A DNA stretch of 64,000 nt from Phycisphaerales bacterium (GTDB lineage Bacteria; Planctomycetota; Phycisphaerae; Phycisphaerales; UBA1924), in the NCBI GenBank assembly GCA_028289195.1, contig JANQQR010000023.1:124001-188000 (forward strand). Direction: 5' to 3'. The position numbers and the translations under genes are program-made. How positions within the stretch are numbered: the stretch's first letter is position 1; every line of letters begins with the position of its first letter. This document shows positions 36,486-45,909 of the stretch, piece by piece. The notes under the pieces were generated by a model. It saw only the letters and a program-made list of their open reading frames with translations. It searched no databases and was not told the origin of the DNA.

Positions 36486-37075
36486 CAGGCGTATTCAGAA
36501 TCGAACGGGACTGACAGGGCGACGCCCGCATCCTCGGCTTCGAAGATGCGCTTCATCTTCTTGCGCCCGCGGTGCAGGTGGCTCTTGACGGTGCCCTCGG
36601 GCATCTTCATGTACTCGGCGATCAGCGAGATCGGCCACTCCTGCTGGTGGAACAGGACGATGATCTCGCGCTGCTCGTCGCCGAGCTGGTCCAGCGCGTT
36701 GTCGATGGCCTTGCGTGCGCGATCGCGGGATTCCTCCCGCATCGTCGGCGAACCGGGCTCGCCCTCGCCGCCCCAGGACCCGACGATCTCGGAGTCGTAG
36801 ACCGGGCGGTGCTTCTGGGCGGCGTTCACCAGCAGTCGCTTGGCGATCGTGAAAAGCCAGGTGGAGAAGCGGAATCGCGGGTCGAAGCGGTGCAGGTTGG
36901 TGAGGACGCGGACGAAGGCGTCTTGGACGATGTCCTCGGCCAACTCCGGCTTCCCGCAGAGACGGAGGATGTAGGAGTAGAGCGACGCCTGGTGCGTCCG
37001 GATCAGCTTCTCCGCGGCGGCCTTGTCACCGGCTGCCGCGAGCTCGATCGTGTGCTGTTCCTCTCGACGATCCAT
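36485..37075 (-). CDS. ECF RNA polymerase sigma factor
   Basis: Sigma-70 family factor of 196 residues with region 2 (AEDIVQDAFVRVL, FRFSTWLFTIAKR) and region 4 (LGDEQREIIVLFHQ, MPEGTVKSHLHRGR). It recruits RNA polymerase to a specific regulon, most likely in response to an envelope signal passed on by the downstream membrane protein. The start at 37075 gives a standard N-terminus; a longer open frame runs upstream without support. An operon of three genes follows. Confidence 0.92.
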   Translation of the reverse strand: MDRREEQHTIELAAAGDKAAAEKLIRTHQASLYSYILRLCGKPELAEDIVQDAFVRVLTNLHRFDPRFRFSTWLFTIAKRLLVNAAQKHRPVYDSEIVGSWGGEGEPGSPTMREESRDRARKAIDNALDQLGDEQREIIVLFHQQEWPISLIAEYMKMPEGTVKSHLHRGRKKMKRIFEAEDAGVALSVPFDSEYA

Positions 37076-37283
37076 GCGGACAGACCGCTCCCTTCTCGAC
37101 GTAGAGTGTACGCCGGGCTGCCCCCGGAGTTGCGAAATCCGGAGAGTTGTGACGCCCAGATTGGGGCTTTCCGGCGTTCTTTCCCAGGTTCTCGGCCTGA
37201 CAGAGCCCTCCCTTGAGTTTCCGGGCCCCGGCAGGGGTTCTCGGACGCCCCGATCAGCCATGTCCCATGAAGAACCAGGAAAT

Positions 37284-37631
37284 ATGCCCGACGACCCCCT
37301 GCTGACCTGGGCGGCCCTGCTGGGAAAGTGGACCGAGTTCGCTCGGGCTTCTGTGGCTCTCCCCACGACCGGCGAGGGGCGCCGGTGGCGGGCGAGCGTC
37401 GCCCCCGTGATCTCTCTCCAGGCCGTCACGCTGGCACTGGGAGACCTCGAGCGCCTCGCGCACGACGAGCGACCGCTGGCGCTGGACCGGGCGGAGGTCG
37501 CGATCGACGCCGACGAACGGACCCTCCGCCAGGCGTGGGAAAGCGCCGGACTGCCCGACAAGGTCGAGGAACTGCTGGCCGATGCGCGTGCTGCTCTCGG
37601 GCGGGCCGAGGCGCAGATCAGCGGTTCGTGA
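37284..37631 (+). CDS. Hypothetical protein
   Basis: Predicted soluble, mostly helical protein of 115 residues (or 123 from an ATG at 37260). ATG 37284 is preferred because AGGA lies just upstream. It is divergent from the sigma operon and its stop overlaps the convergent hydrolase by 14 bases. No family recognised; the C-terminal half is rich in Leu/Ala/Glu/Arg and could form a coiled coil. Confidence 0.55.
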   Translation: MPDDPLLTWAALLGKWTEFARASVALPTTGEGRRWRASVAPVISLQAVTLALGDLERLAHDERPLALDRAEVAIDADERTLRQAWESAGLPDKVEELLADARAALGRAEAQISGS

Positions 37632-38505
37632 GCCGCAGGGGGCGCGTGGCGCGATCGTGGCTCGCCACGACCAACTCGTAGGGCGCGTTGTCGTGGTGCT
37701 GGGCCGCACGCTCGGGGGTGTTGCACTGGCGCGAGAGGTGCAGGAGCACCACGTGGCTGCCGGGTCCGATCGCGTTCACGGCGTCGCGGCATTGCTCGTT
37801 GGACAGGTGGCCCGCGCCGCCCATGATGCGCGCCTTGAGGTACTCGGGGCGATCGCTCTGTGCCTGCATCACGGGACAGTAGTTTGATTCGATCGCGAGC
37901 ACGTCGACACCCTTGAGGTGATCGATGAGCTCGCCGGTGACGCGACCCACATCGGTGGCGTAGCCGAGTGTCGTTGTCCCGCCGCGTGCGGCGAACGTGA
38001 ACCGAAAGGCGGCGACCCCCCACTCATCGTGGGCCAGGAGCGTGGGCTCGACCTCGACGCTGCGGGCGGCGAGGAACGGCCCATCGAATCGAGTGATCCT
38101 GTCGAGCTCGATGCCGTGACGGCGCGCGCGCCCGGTGTGGCGCGCGTGCATGTGCAGGCGGGCGTGTCGCGGAAGGGCTTTCAGCCACCCAGTGTGGAAG
38201 TGATCGCTGTCGAGGTGGGTGACGATGACGTCGTCGACCTGCTCGAGCGAGAGCCCGAACATCGCCAGCGCCTTGTTGGTTCGGCGCGGCGAGAGCCCCG
38301 CGTCTATGAGTGTGGCCCGTCGCGTCGAGCCCGCGTCGTGGATAAGTACGCTGCAGTTCCCCGAACTGCTCGAGGCGAGCACCGTGAGCGAGGCGTCGCC
38401 CGGGTAGGGCACGGGCTCGGGGCTCGCGCGCTCCGGCTCCAAGCCGGAGAACAGGTGCTCGGCGCTCTGTTCCTGGCTGCTGCTTTGGGCACGTGCGCCG
38501 GGCAT
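37618..38505 (-). CDS. Metallo-beta-lactamase-fold hydrolase (YycJ/WalJ-like)
   Basis: Protein of 295 residues. The MBL metal site appears as THLDSDH (HxDxDH class), with SSSSGNCSVL at the domain start, GYATDVG, ESNYCP and GHLSNEQC, a set seen in YycJ/WalJ proteins linked to DNA processing and cell-wall coordination. The first 35 residues are low complexity and the true start may be later. No walKR genes are nearby. Confidence 0.82.
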   Translation of the reverse strand: MPGARAQSSSQEQSAEHLFSGLEPERASPEPVPYPGDASLTVLASSSSGNCSVLIHDAGSTRRATLIDAGLSPRRTNKALAMFGLSLEQVDDVIVTHLDSDHFHTGWLKALPRHARLHMHARHTGRARRHGIELDRITRFDGPFLAARSVEVEPTLLAHDEWGVAAFRFTFAARGGTTTLGYATDVGRVTGELIDHLKGVDVLAIESNYCPVMQAQSDRPEYLKARIMGGAGHLSNEQCRDAVNAIGPGSHVVLLHLSRQCNTPERAAQHHDNAPYELVVASHDRATRPLRLTNR

Positions 38506-38534
38506 CCACCAAGCCTAGCACGGCGCGGGCGCAG

Positions 38535-38578
38535 AAAAACGAGAATCCCCCGTGCTCCGGGGCCGGGGCACGGGGGAT
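38535..38578 (-). terminator. Intrinsic terminator of the B12-binding-fold gene
   Basis: Read on the minus strand, an 11-bp perfect stem ATCCCCCGTGC/GCACGGGGGAT is followed by TCTCGTTTTTCT (T5 at 38535-38539). It begins 39 bases past the stop of the gene at 38617. Confidence 0.8.
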
Positions 38579-38616
38579 CGCAGGAGAAGAAGAGTCGGTT
38601 CAGGAGGGCGCCGGGG

Positions 38617-39327
38617 TCAGGCGGCCTCGGCCCGCGTCACGCGGCGCTTGCGTCCGACCGTGTGCTGGTCGGGGGTGGCGCGACGCTCGGGGAAGGCGAT
38701 CATCTCGTCGACGAGTTCGTCGGGAGTTGACGCCCAGAGGTCGGCGCCGATCTCCTCGGCGAGGCCGTCGGCGCGATTGAACACGCCGCCGCCGACAACG
38801 ACCTGGAGATTTCGCACGGCGCCGATCTCGTCGATCGTGTCGATCATGCCGCGGATGCCCGGGAGGTCCTGCGGCGCCGAGGCGAAGAGCAGGAGGACGT
38901 CGGGCTGGTCGCGCTGCACATGGGCGAGGATCTCGTCGGAGGCGATGCCGCCGCCGGCGTAGGTGATCTCGAACCCGCGGGCCTCGAGCATGTCGACGGC
39001 GATCTGGGCCGCGAGCTCGTCGGCGTCGGTCGGGCCGCACACGGCGAACACGCGCCGGTTGATCGGCTCGTGGCGCTCGAGGCGGGTCGCGGACTGGTCG
39101 CTGATGACCCGCAGCAGACGCGTGGCCAGGTGGTGCGACAGGGTGGTCATCTGGTCGTTGCGGAAGAGGCGCTCGACCAGTTCGTAGGTCGGCCAGACGA
39201 CCTCGGTGAGCAGGCACTCGGCGCTGACGCCGTCGGCCTTCGTCTCCAGGACGATGTCGCGGGCGGCATCGCGATCGCCGCTCGTGATCGCCTCGAACAG
39301 GCGTTCAACGGTTCTCTCGGTGTTCAC
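38617..39327 (-). CDS. B12-binding-fold protein lacking the B12 histidine
   Basis: Protein of 236 residues with two parts: an all-helical cap (about 1-90) and a Rossmann-like domain (about 93-215) resembling B12-binding domains of CarH-like sensors and methyltransferase corrinoid proteins. The cobalt-ligating DxHxxG motif is replaced by CGPTDADEL, and in the cap the expected EEHLAT reads SHHLAT, so cobalamin binding is doubtful. GTG at 39327 has GGGAG 7 bases upstream. Possibly a signalling protein; no adjacent methyltransferase or DNA-binding domain. Confidence 0.78.
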   Translation of the reverse strand: MNTERTVERLFEAITSGDRDAARDIVLETKADGVSAECLLTEVVWPTYELVERLFRNDQMTTLSHHLATRLLRVISDQSATRLERHEPINRRVFAVCGPTDADELAAQIAVDMLEARGFEITYAGGGIASDEILAHVQRDQPDVLLLFASAPQDLPGIRGMIDTIDEIGAVRNLQVVVGGGVFNRADGLAEEIGADLWASTPDELVDEMIAFPERRATPDQHTVGRKRRVTRAEAA

Positions 39328-39557
39328 ATTCGTGCTCCCAACAGGAAAGGACAGGTGAGCCGTGCTGTCCCGCCCACGAGAGCGGGGACATCGGTGCCCA
39401 CCTCGCATCGATCGCCGGGCGTCCGACGCAGCAGCGCTGCCGAGCTTTCAGATCGGTCCGGTAATCACACGAATCGCGGCGTCGGGCGCGGGGTCTTACC
39501 GGCCCGCCGAACGGAATCCGATTGGGGATCGAGGTCCGAGAACGGCCGGGCCGACCG

Positions 39558-40346
39558 TCAGCGCCTGGTGCAGACGTAGCAGCAGCACACGCCGAAGGTC
39601 ATCGGCTTCACGCGGACATCCGCGAAGCCCGCGTCGAGCACCGCGTCGATCATCTCCTGGCGAGAGAGGAACGTGTCGATGCTGCGGGGAAGGTAGCGGT
39701 ACGCGCCCGATGTATCGCGGCTGATCAGCGTGGCCGTGCGAGGCATGATCACGCTCGTGTAGAACGAATTCGCCCACGCGATGGGCCTGAAGCGCGGCTG
39801 GCTGAACTCGAGGACGACCAGGCGCCCGCCGTCGCGCAGCACGCGGAAGAACTCCGCGAACGCCTTGGGGGGCTGGTCGACGTTGCGGATCCCGAACGCG
39901 ATCGACACCACGTCGAACGACGCGTCGTCGAACGGCAGCGACTTGGCGTCGCCCTGGACGTACGAGATCATCTCGCTACCGGCGTCCCGCTTCGGCGCGA
40001 GACGCTTGGTGCGCGCGATGTCGAGCATCTGGGGCGTGAAATCAAGGCCCACGCAGCGGGAGGCGCCGCCGTCGGCGAACGCGCGTGTCAGATCGCCCGT
40101 GCCGCAGGCGACATCGAGCACCTCGTCACCCTCGCCGAGCCTGGCGAGGCGGACGGCGGCGCGACGCCATGCCTGGTCGCGCCCGAACGAATGGACGCGG
40201 TTGTTCAGGTCGTAGGAATGCGCGATCGACGCGAACATGCTCTGCACGCGCTGCGCTTTGTCGTCCCGCGCGTGGGGGTTCTCGGCGAGAGCATCGCGCG
40301 ACCACGCCGGGCTCGAGCGTTCGGGTTCGATGGCTGTCTGGGACAC
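39558..40346 (-). CDS. ubiE: Demethylmenaquinone/2-polyprenyl-6-methoxyphenol C-methyltransferase
   Basis: SAM-dependent methyltransferase of 262 residues with SYDLNNRVHSFGRDQAWR near the start, motif I VLDVACGTGDLT, and the UbiE/MenG signature segments VSIAFGIRNV and MPRTATLISRD. It performs the last methylation in menaquinone (or ubiquinone) synthesis; menaquinone is more likely in this kind of bacterium. The C-terminus has an unusual CCCYVC. Divergent from the M48 protease gene with 77 bases between starts. Confidence 0.92.
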   Translation of the reverse strand: MSQTAIEPERSSPAWSRDALAENPHARDDKAQRVQSMFASIAHSYDLNNRVHSFGRDQAWRRAAVRLARLGEGDEVLDVACGTGDLTRAFADGGASRCVGLDFTPQMLDIARTKRLAPKRDAGSEMISYVQGDAKSLPFDDASFDVVSIAFGIRNVDQPPKAFAEFFRVLRDGGRLVVLEFSQPRFRPIAWANSFYTSVIMPRTATLISRDTSGAYRYLPRSIDTFLSRQEMIDAVLDAGFADVRVKPMTFGVCCCYVCTRR

Positions 40347-40423
40347 GTCGGGTCATCGTAGGCCGGGGTCGACTTCCGGTCGTTGGCCTGCGAGAATCCG
40401 GCATCCCGGAGGAGGTCCGTTCC

Positions 40424-41431
40424 ATGCACTCAGGATGCACGATCGCCGTCGCCTTCCGCCGAACGCTGCTCGCGTTGCTGTTGCTGACCGGCGCCCTGCC
40501 GCTCGTCGCCTGCACCACCAACGCCGCGACCGGCGCCCGGCACATCAACTACTTCTCCCGCGAAGAAGAGATCAAGATCGGCGAGGAGGCCATGCCCCAG
40601 CTGGTCTCGGGCTACGGCGGTGCGGTGCCCGACCCGGAATTGCAGCAGTACGTCACCTCGGTGGGGATGAGCCTCGTCGAGCACGTGGAGGGCGATTACG
40701 GCGAACTGCCCTGGGAGTTCACGCTCCTCAACAGCCCCGTGATCAACGCGTTCGCGCTCCCCGGAGGCAAGGTGTTCATCTCGAGGGGGCTCGCAGAGCG
40801 CTTCGACAACGAGGCGCAGCTCGCCGGCGTGCTGGGGCACGAGGTCGGCCACGTGACCGCCGAGCACGCCGACCGTGCAATGCAGCGGAAGCTCCTGCTC
40901 GCCGGCCTGGCGGTCGGCGTGGGCGTGGCGGCCGGTGCGGCCACGGATGAGGCGTGGGTCGGGGTCGCAGCGGGCGCGGCGGTGAGCGGCGCGGGAGTCT
41001 TCGCTCTGCGCTACGACCGCAACCAGGAGAGCGAATCCGACAAGCTCGGCATGCGCTACATGACGGCCGCGGGCTGGGACCCGCGCGGCATGCGCCAAGT
41101 CATGGAGGTGCTCAAGGAAGCCAGCGCCGGCAGCAGCCAGCCCGAATGGCTGAGCACCCACCCGCTCCCGTCGACTCGCATCGATCGCATCGACAAGATG
41201 CTGCGCTCCGACAAGTACCAGCGGGTGATGCAGGACGGCGAACACGGGTTCTACGAGGCCCGGTTCAGACAACGCTACCTCGAGCGTTCGCTGGCTCTGC
41301 CCCCGGCCCCGGAGCCCCAGCGAACGGGCGGCGTGGGGGGATACGGCGATCCCGCCTTCGCGCAGGCTTACGGATGGTGCGCCGTGTGCGCCGCGAGGGC
41401 CGAACTGGCGCGTCGGGCAGACTCGAACTGA
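40424..41431 (+). CDS. M48-family metalloprotease, lipoprotein
   Basis: Protein of 335 residues. A signal sequence ends in a lipobox (LVAC, around residue 30). The zinc site HEVGH is central and the third ligand lies in ESESDKLGMRYM; the family includes Loi/BepA-type periplasmic proteases that clear misfolded outer-membrane proteins. GGAGGAGG lies 8 bases before the ATG. A C-terminal CAVC pair is an extra. Its stop directly abuts the stop of the convergent dipeptidase gene. Confidence 0.9.
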   Translation: MHSGCTIAVAFRRTLLALLLLTGALPLVACTTNAATGARHINYFSREEEIKIGEEAMPQLVSGYGGAVPDPELQQYVTSVGMSLVEHVEGDYGELPWEFTLLNSPVINAFALPGGKVFISRGLAERFDNEAQLAGVLGHEVGHVTAEHADRAMQRKLLLAGLAVGVGVAAGAATDEAWVGVAAGAAVSGAGVFALRYDRNQESESDKLGMRYMTAAGWDPRGMRQVMEVLKEASAGSSQPEWLSTHPLPSTRIDRIDKMLRSDKYQRVMQDGEHGFYEARFRQRYLERSLALPPAPEPQRTGGVGGYGDPAFAQAYGWCAVCAARAELARRADSN

Positions 41432-42571
41432 TCAAGCGGGCGAGATCGACGCTCGCGCCGCGCGCGACGCGCGTTCGAGGAAGAAGCGCGTGAAGTTCCC
41501 GTGCGCGAAGCCGGCAAGGTCGTCGTCGCTCCAGCCCCGTGCCGAGAGAGCCTCGAGGATCCTGACCAGATCGCTCGGCGTCTCGATCCCTTCGGGCAGG
41601 CCGCCCGCGCCGAACCCCCCGTCCATGTCCGAGCCCAGCCCCACGGCGCGCCGGTGCCCGGCCCGCTCGCAGATGTGCTCGACGTGCGCAACGGTCTGGT
41701 CGATCGTCGGGCGGTAGTCGCCCTCGATCGGGGCGAGGAAGAACCGGCACAGGTTCAGACCGATCACCCCGCCGCGGCGCACGATCTCGTCGATCGACTC
41801 GTCGCGCAGGTTGCGGTTGTAGGCGTCGTCGTGCACGACGCGGCAGTTCGAGTGCGAGTTCATCACCGGCTTGTCGGTGCGCGCGAGCAGCTCGTCCATC
41901 GCCCGGTCCGAGAGGTGGGCGAGGTCGTGCACGACTCCCAGGGTGTCCATCGCGTCGACCATCTCGAGCCCGATGCCGGAGAGGCCGGTGTCTTCGTCGG
42001 TGCGGGTGCTGAGGTTGCCGCAGGCGTAGCGCGAGGGCTTGGACCACGTCAGGCCGATCGCGACGACGCCGCGCTCGACCCACCAGGGCAGCTCGTCGGG
42101 CTCGCGGATGGGGTCGGCGTTCTCGACGAGCACGCCGACGTGCAGGGGCGCTCGCTTCGGCGCCCGCGCGAGGATCGACTGGAGCGACGGCGGGCGCGTC
42201 TCGCTAACGCCCATGCCGCCGCGGACCTCGCCGACGTGGGGATCGCGCCGGAGGATTTGGCCGAGGTCGATCGCGATCGCGCCGGCGTCCTGCCAGGTGA
42301 GGTAGGCCTCGAGCTGGGCGCGCCCGGCGATGTGGGCCTTGTCGGCGTCGCCGGCCGGGTACGAGCCCTTGGCCGAGCCGTCGAGCTCGGTGAAGATCGT
42401 GGCCAATGCCGCCCGGACCTTGCCATCGGCAAGCGAGGGGAGCGTGATCGTCGCGGGCGTGACGGGCCCGGCTTCGCGATCGAGCGGCGCGAGCATGTCG
42501 CGCCCGTTGACGGCGAGGTAGGCGAGATCGAGATGGGCGTCGAACCAGATCGAGGAGTCGGGGACGGGCAT
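41432..42571 (-). CDS. Membrane dipeptidase (M19 family)
   Basis: Zinc dipeptidase of 379 residues with the metal ligands expected for renal-dipeptidase relatives: the HxD of DAHLDLAYL, MNSHSNCR and GLGSDMDGGFG. No signal peptide is visible, so it is probably cytoplasmic. It cleaves dipeptides, including D-amino-acid-containing ones. It lies downstream of scoB on the same strand after 48 bases and may be co-transcribed. Confidence 0.9.
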   Translation of the reverse strand: MPVPDSSIWFDAHLDLAYLAVNGRDMLAPLDREAGPVTPATITLPSLADGKVRAALATIFTELDGSAKGSYPAGDADKAHIAGRAQLEAYLTWQDAGAIAIDLGQILRRDPHVGEVRGGMGVSETRPPSLQSILARAPKRAPLHVGVLVENADPIREPDELPWWVERGVVAIGLTWSKPSRYACGNLSTRTDEDTGLSGIGLEMVDAMDTLGVVHDLAHLSDRAMDELLARTDKPVMNSHSNCRVVHDDAYNRNLRDESIDEIVRRGGVIGLNLCRFFLAPIEGDYRPTIDQTVAHVEHICERAGHRRAVGLGSDMDGGFGAGGLPEGIETPSDLVRILEALSARGWSDDDLAGFAHGNFTRFFLERASRAARASISPA

Positions 42572-42619
42572 CCGCCCATCGTAGCTAGCTGCACGCGATG
42601 ATCGGCGCGAGGCCGATGA

Positions 42620-43282
42620 TCACACCTCGATCACTGTGGGCTCGACGTCCGTCAGGATCTCCGCCTCTGTCTTCTCGCGGACTTCGTCGACCGTCACGCC
42701 GGGCGCGAGTTCGGTGAGGCGGAACAGGCCGTTGTCCTCGTCCATCTGCAGCACGCAGAGGTCGGTGATGATCATGTCGATGCAGCGCTTGCCGGTGAGG
42801 GGCAGCTTGCATTCCTTGAGGATCTTCGGGGCGCCCTTGCGATTGCAGTGCTCCATCGTGACGACGACGTGGTCGACGCCGGCGACGAGGTCCATCGCGC
42901 CGCCCATCCCCTTGACCATCTTGCCGGGGATCATCCAGTTGGCGATGTCGCCCTTCTCGCTGATCTCCATGGCGCCGAGGATCGAGATGTCGACGTGGCC
43001 GCCCCGGATCATGGCGAAACTACTGGCCGAAGAGAAGAACGCGGCGCCGTCGACCGCGGTGACGGTCTGCTTGCCGGCGTTGATCAGGTCGGCGTCGACG
43101 GCGTCTTCGGTCGGGAACGGGCCCATGCCGAGCAGGCCGTTCTCGGATTGGAGCCAGCACGTCATCCCCTCGGGGATGTGGTTGGCCACGAGCGTGGGCA
43201 TGCCGATGCCGAGGTTGACGATGAAGCCGTCCTTGAGTTCCTGGGCGGCCCGCCGGGTGATCTGATCGCGATCGAGTGCCAT
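42620..43282 (-). CDS. scoB: 3-Oxoacid CoA-transferase subunit B
   Basis: Subunit of 220 residues carrying the catalytic glutamate ([11 protein letters not shown]). With subunit A it moves CoA between succinyl-CoA and acetoacetate or related acids. The ATG at 43282 gives the usual N-terminus ([16 protein letters not shown]). Subunit A is usually adjacent, but here it is at 47.1-47.8 kb on the same strand with four or five genes in between. Confidence 0.93.
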   Translation of the reverse strand: MALDRDQITRRAAQELKDGFIVNLGIGMPTLVANHIPEGMTCWLQSENGLLGMGPFPTEDAVDADLINAGKQTVTAVDGAAFFSSASSFAMIRGGHVDISILGAMEISEKGDIANWMIPGKMVKGMGGAMDLVAGVDHVVVTMEHCNRKGAPKILKECKLPLTGKRCIDMIITDLCVLQMDEDNGLFRLTELAPGVTVDEVREKTEAEILTDVEPTVIEV

Positions 43283-43436
43283 GGGGCGGAGTATACCGGT
43301 CGGCAAATCCCGCTCCGAATGCCGGAATAGCCGCGCGCGCCGGTGCGTTCGCCCCGCGAGGAATCCAACGCCCCGCCCGCTCGCGCGACCCCGGGGCACC
43401 AGCTCAGACCAACCCCCCCCTCCGGAGGATGACCGA

Positions 43437-44369
43437 ATGCCCCGCGCACGAAGGATGTCGTTGTGGACCACGCTTGCAGGCGCCGCGCTGCTCGGTGCCG
43501 CGCCGCTCGGCGCCAGCGCCCAGGACGAGCGCGCCGTCGACTCGTATCAGCTCAGCGACGAGCGCGTCGCGCTGGGCGGGTACGACCCGGTCGCATACTA
43601 CCCCGAGGGCGGCAACGCTCCGCGCAGGGGCGATGCCTCGAACAGCGTCGAGCACAACGGTGTCACCTATCTCTTCGCCAGTTCGGGCAACGCCGAGCGC
43701 TTCCAGGCCGATCCGGATCGCTACGAGCCGCTCTACGGGGGCTGGTGCGCCTGGGCGATGGCGCGCGACGACCGGGTCGTGCCCGACCCTGAGGCGTACT
43801 CGATCAACGGCAATCGCCTGTTCGTGTTCTACGACAGATCGAAGCGCAACGACTGGCTCGCGCACATCGACCGCGATGTTGCTAATGCCAACGGGCACTG
43901 GATGAGCTTCTCCGGCGGTGAAGATGAGGCCCGCCGGCTCGACGGGCTCACCCGAGGCATTGGCAAATACGACCTGGGCAAGAAAGACCTGGCGATCGCC
44001 GGATACGACCCCGTCGCCTACTTTCCCGAGGGCGGCGCCAAGGCGACTAAGGGCAGCAAGAAGCAGACGCTCACCTTCCGCGGAGCGACCTACCGCTTCG
44101 CCTCCAAGGAGAATCTCGAACGGTTCCGGTCAAACCCTAGCCGGTACGAGCCTGCCTACGGCGGCTGGTGCGCCTACGCCATGTCGCAGGAGGACTACAC
44201 GGAGATCAACCCCAAGACCTTCCTGATCCAGGACGGGCGCCTGCTGCTGTTCTACAACGGGCTGTTCGGCAACACCTACAAGAGCTGGAACGAGGAAGGG
44301 CCCCGGAAGCTCGAGCCCCTGGCCGACGCCTACTGGCAGTCCGAGACCGGCGAGCAGGTCCGGCGATAG
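43437..44369 (+). CDS. Exported protein with two YHS domains
   Basis: Protein of 310 residues: a signal peptide ending GASAQ (about residue 30), then two related YHS units (about 45-150 and 180-290), each with GGYDPVAY[Y/F]PEGG and YGGWCA[W/Y]AM. YHS domains are thought to bind metals, often copper, through a conserved cysteine. The tandem arrangement is uncommon. GGAGG lies 8 bases before the ATG. Divergent from scoB with 154 bases between starts. Confidence 0.85.
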   Translation: MPRARRMSLWTTLAGAALLGAAPLGASAQDERAVDSYQLSDERVALGGYDPVAYYPEGGNAPRRGDASNSVEHNGVTYLFASSGNAERFQADPDRYEPLYGGWCAWAMARDDRVVPDPEAYSINGNRLFVFYDRSKRNDWLAHIDRDVANANGHWMSFSGGEDEARRLDGLTRGIGKYDLGKKDLAIAGYDPVAYFPEGGAKATKGSKKQTLTFRGATYRFASKENLERFRSNPSRYEPAYGGWCAYAMSQEDYTEINPKTFLIQDGRLLLFYNGLFGNTYKSWNEEGPRKLEPLADAYWQSETGEQVRR

Positions 44370-44472
44370 CCCCCGAAAGAACACGCGTCAGAACCAAACC
44401 AGGGCGGGCGCCTCGTGGGGCGTCCGCCCTTCGTGCGCGCACGACACGGGCGCTCGCGGTATCACTGCAGCG

Positions 44473-45909
44473 ATGGACGCGTCCACCTACGCCTTCATCT
44501 ACCTGGTGCTGGAGTGGGGCTTCCGGATCGCCATGATCCCGGTGTGCCTGCGCCGGCGTCGGCCCTCGTCTGCGATGGCCTGGCTACTGGTGATCTTTCT
44601 GGTGCCCCCGGTCGGGCTGGTGATGTACATCCTGATCGGTCGCGATCGCCTCGGGCACCAGCGGGCCGAGCGGGCGCTCGAGGCCCACGAGGCCGTGGTC
44701 CGCTGGGGTCGCGACCTGGCGCTCGAGAGCCCGCACGTCCTGGAGCCCAAGATCAATCCCGCGCAGCTCGACCTGGTGCGCGTCGCGGAGCTCGTCGGGA
44801 AGTCGCCGATCCTCGGTCGGAACGCGATGGAGGTCGTCAGCGAGACAGACGGGGTGATCGACGGCATCGTGCGCGACATCGACGGCGCCCAGAACCACGT
44901 CAACATCCTGATGTACATCTACGCCCACGACGACACGGCGTCGAAGGTCACCGAGGCCCTGGTGCGCGCGGCGCAGCGCGGGCTGCACGTCCGCCTGGCG
45001 GTCGATGGCGTGGGCTCGCGCCGGTTCCTCAAGAAGGCCGGATCTCGCCTGCGCCGCGAGGGTGTACGCGTCGTCGAGATCCTGCCGGTCAACATCGTGC
45101 GCCTGCTGTTCTCGCGGATCGACATCCGCAACCATCGCAAGATCGTGGTGATCGACGGGCACGTCGCGTGGACCGGCTCGCAGAACATCGTCGACGCCAA
45201 CTACGGGCAGAAGCGCATCGGCGCGTGGCGCGACCTGATGGTGCGCCTCGAGGGGCCGATCGTTGTGCCGCTCCAGCGTGTGTTCATGGAGGACTGGTAC
45301 GCCGACACAGGCGAGTTGCTCGACGCTGCGGAGGTGCTGCCGACACCCCGCGAGGCCGGCACGATCCCCGCCCAGCTGGTTCCCAGCGGGCCCAATCGCA
45401 ATAGCCGCGACCTGCAGGACCTCTACCTGGCGGCGATCCAGGAGGCCGAGGAGCGGATCGTGATCACCTCGCCCTACTTCGTGCCCGACGAGCCGGTGAT
45501 GGCGGCGCTGCGGGTCGCGGTGATGCGGGGCGTGCAGGTCGACCTGATCATCCCCAAGAAGGCGAACCACCCGCTGGTGCAGGCGGCGGGCCGCTCGTAC
45601 GCCCGCGAGCTTGCCAAGTGCGGCGTGCGGGTGCACCGGCACATCGACGGCCTGCTCCACGCCAAGACCATCACCGTCGATGACGCGTTCGCGCTCGTGG
45701 GATCGAGCAACTTCGACGTGCGCTCGTTCGACATCAACTTCGAGCTGAACCTGATCTTCTACGGCGACGAGCCGGTGCGCCCGCTGCGCGAGTTGCAGGA
45801 GCGCTACATCGGGGAGTCCGATCTGCTGACGAAGAAGGAGGCGGCGTCGGCGAGCGAGACGCGCGTGCTGTACGAGGACGCGGCCCGTCTGCTCAGCCCG
45901 CTGCTGTGA
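44473..45909 (+). CDS. cls: Cardiolipin synthase
   Basis: Phospholipase D-superfamily enzyme of 478 residues that joins two phosphatidylglycerols. It has two N-terminal membrane segments (about 4-24 and 33-54) and two HKD motifs, NHRKIVVIDG and LHAKTITVDD. Length and arrangement match bacterial ClsA. Its end overlaps the convergent HAD gene by 17 bases. Confidence 0.94.
   Translation: MDASTYAFIYLVLEWGFRIAMIPVCLRRRRPSSAMAWLLVIFLVPPVGLVMYILIGRDRLGHQRAERALEAHEAVVRWGRDLALESPHVLEPKINPAQLDLVRVAELVGKSPILGRNAMEVVSETDGVIDGIVRDIDGAQNHVNILMYIYAHDDTASKVTEALVRAAQRGLHVRLAVDGVGSRRFLKKAGSRLRREGVRVVEILPVNIVRLLFSRIDIRNHRKIVVIDGHVAWTGSQNIVDANYGQKRIGAWRDLMVRLEGPIVVPLQRVFMEDWYADTGELLDAAEVLPTPREAGTIPAQLVPSGPNRNSRDLQDLYLAAIQEAEERIVITSPYFVPDEPVMAALRVAVMRGVQVDLIIPKKANHPLVQAAGRSYARELAKCGVRVHRHIDGLLHAKTITVDDAFALVGSSNFDVRSFDINFELNLIFYGDEPVRPLRELQERYIGESDLLTKKEAASASETRVLYEDAARLLSPLL

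Noticed and set aside
39328..39557. Cobalamin riboswitch before the B12-fold gene
   Set aside because: The 230-base gap shows no B12-box-like sequence or matching fold.
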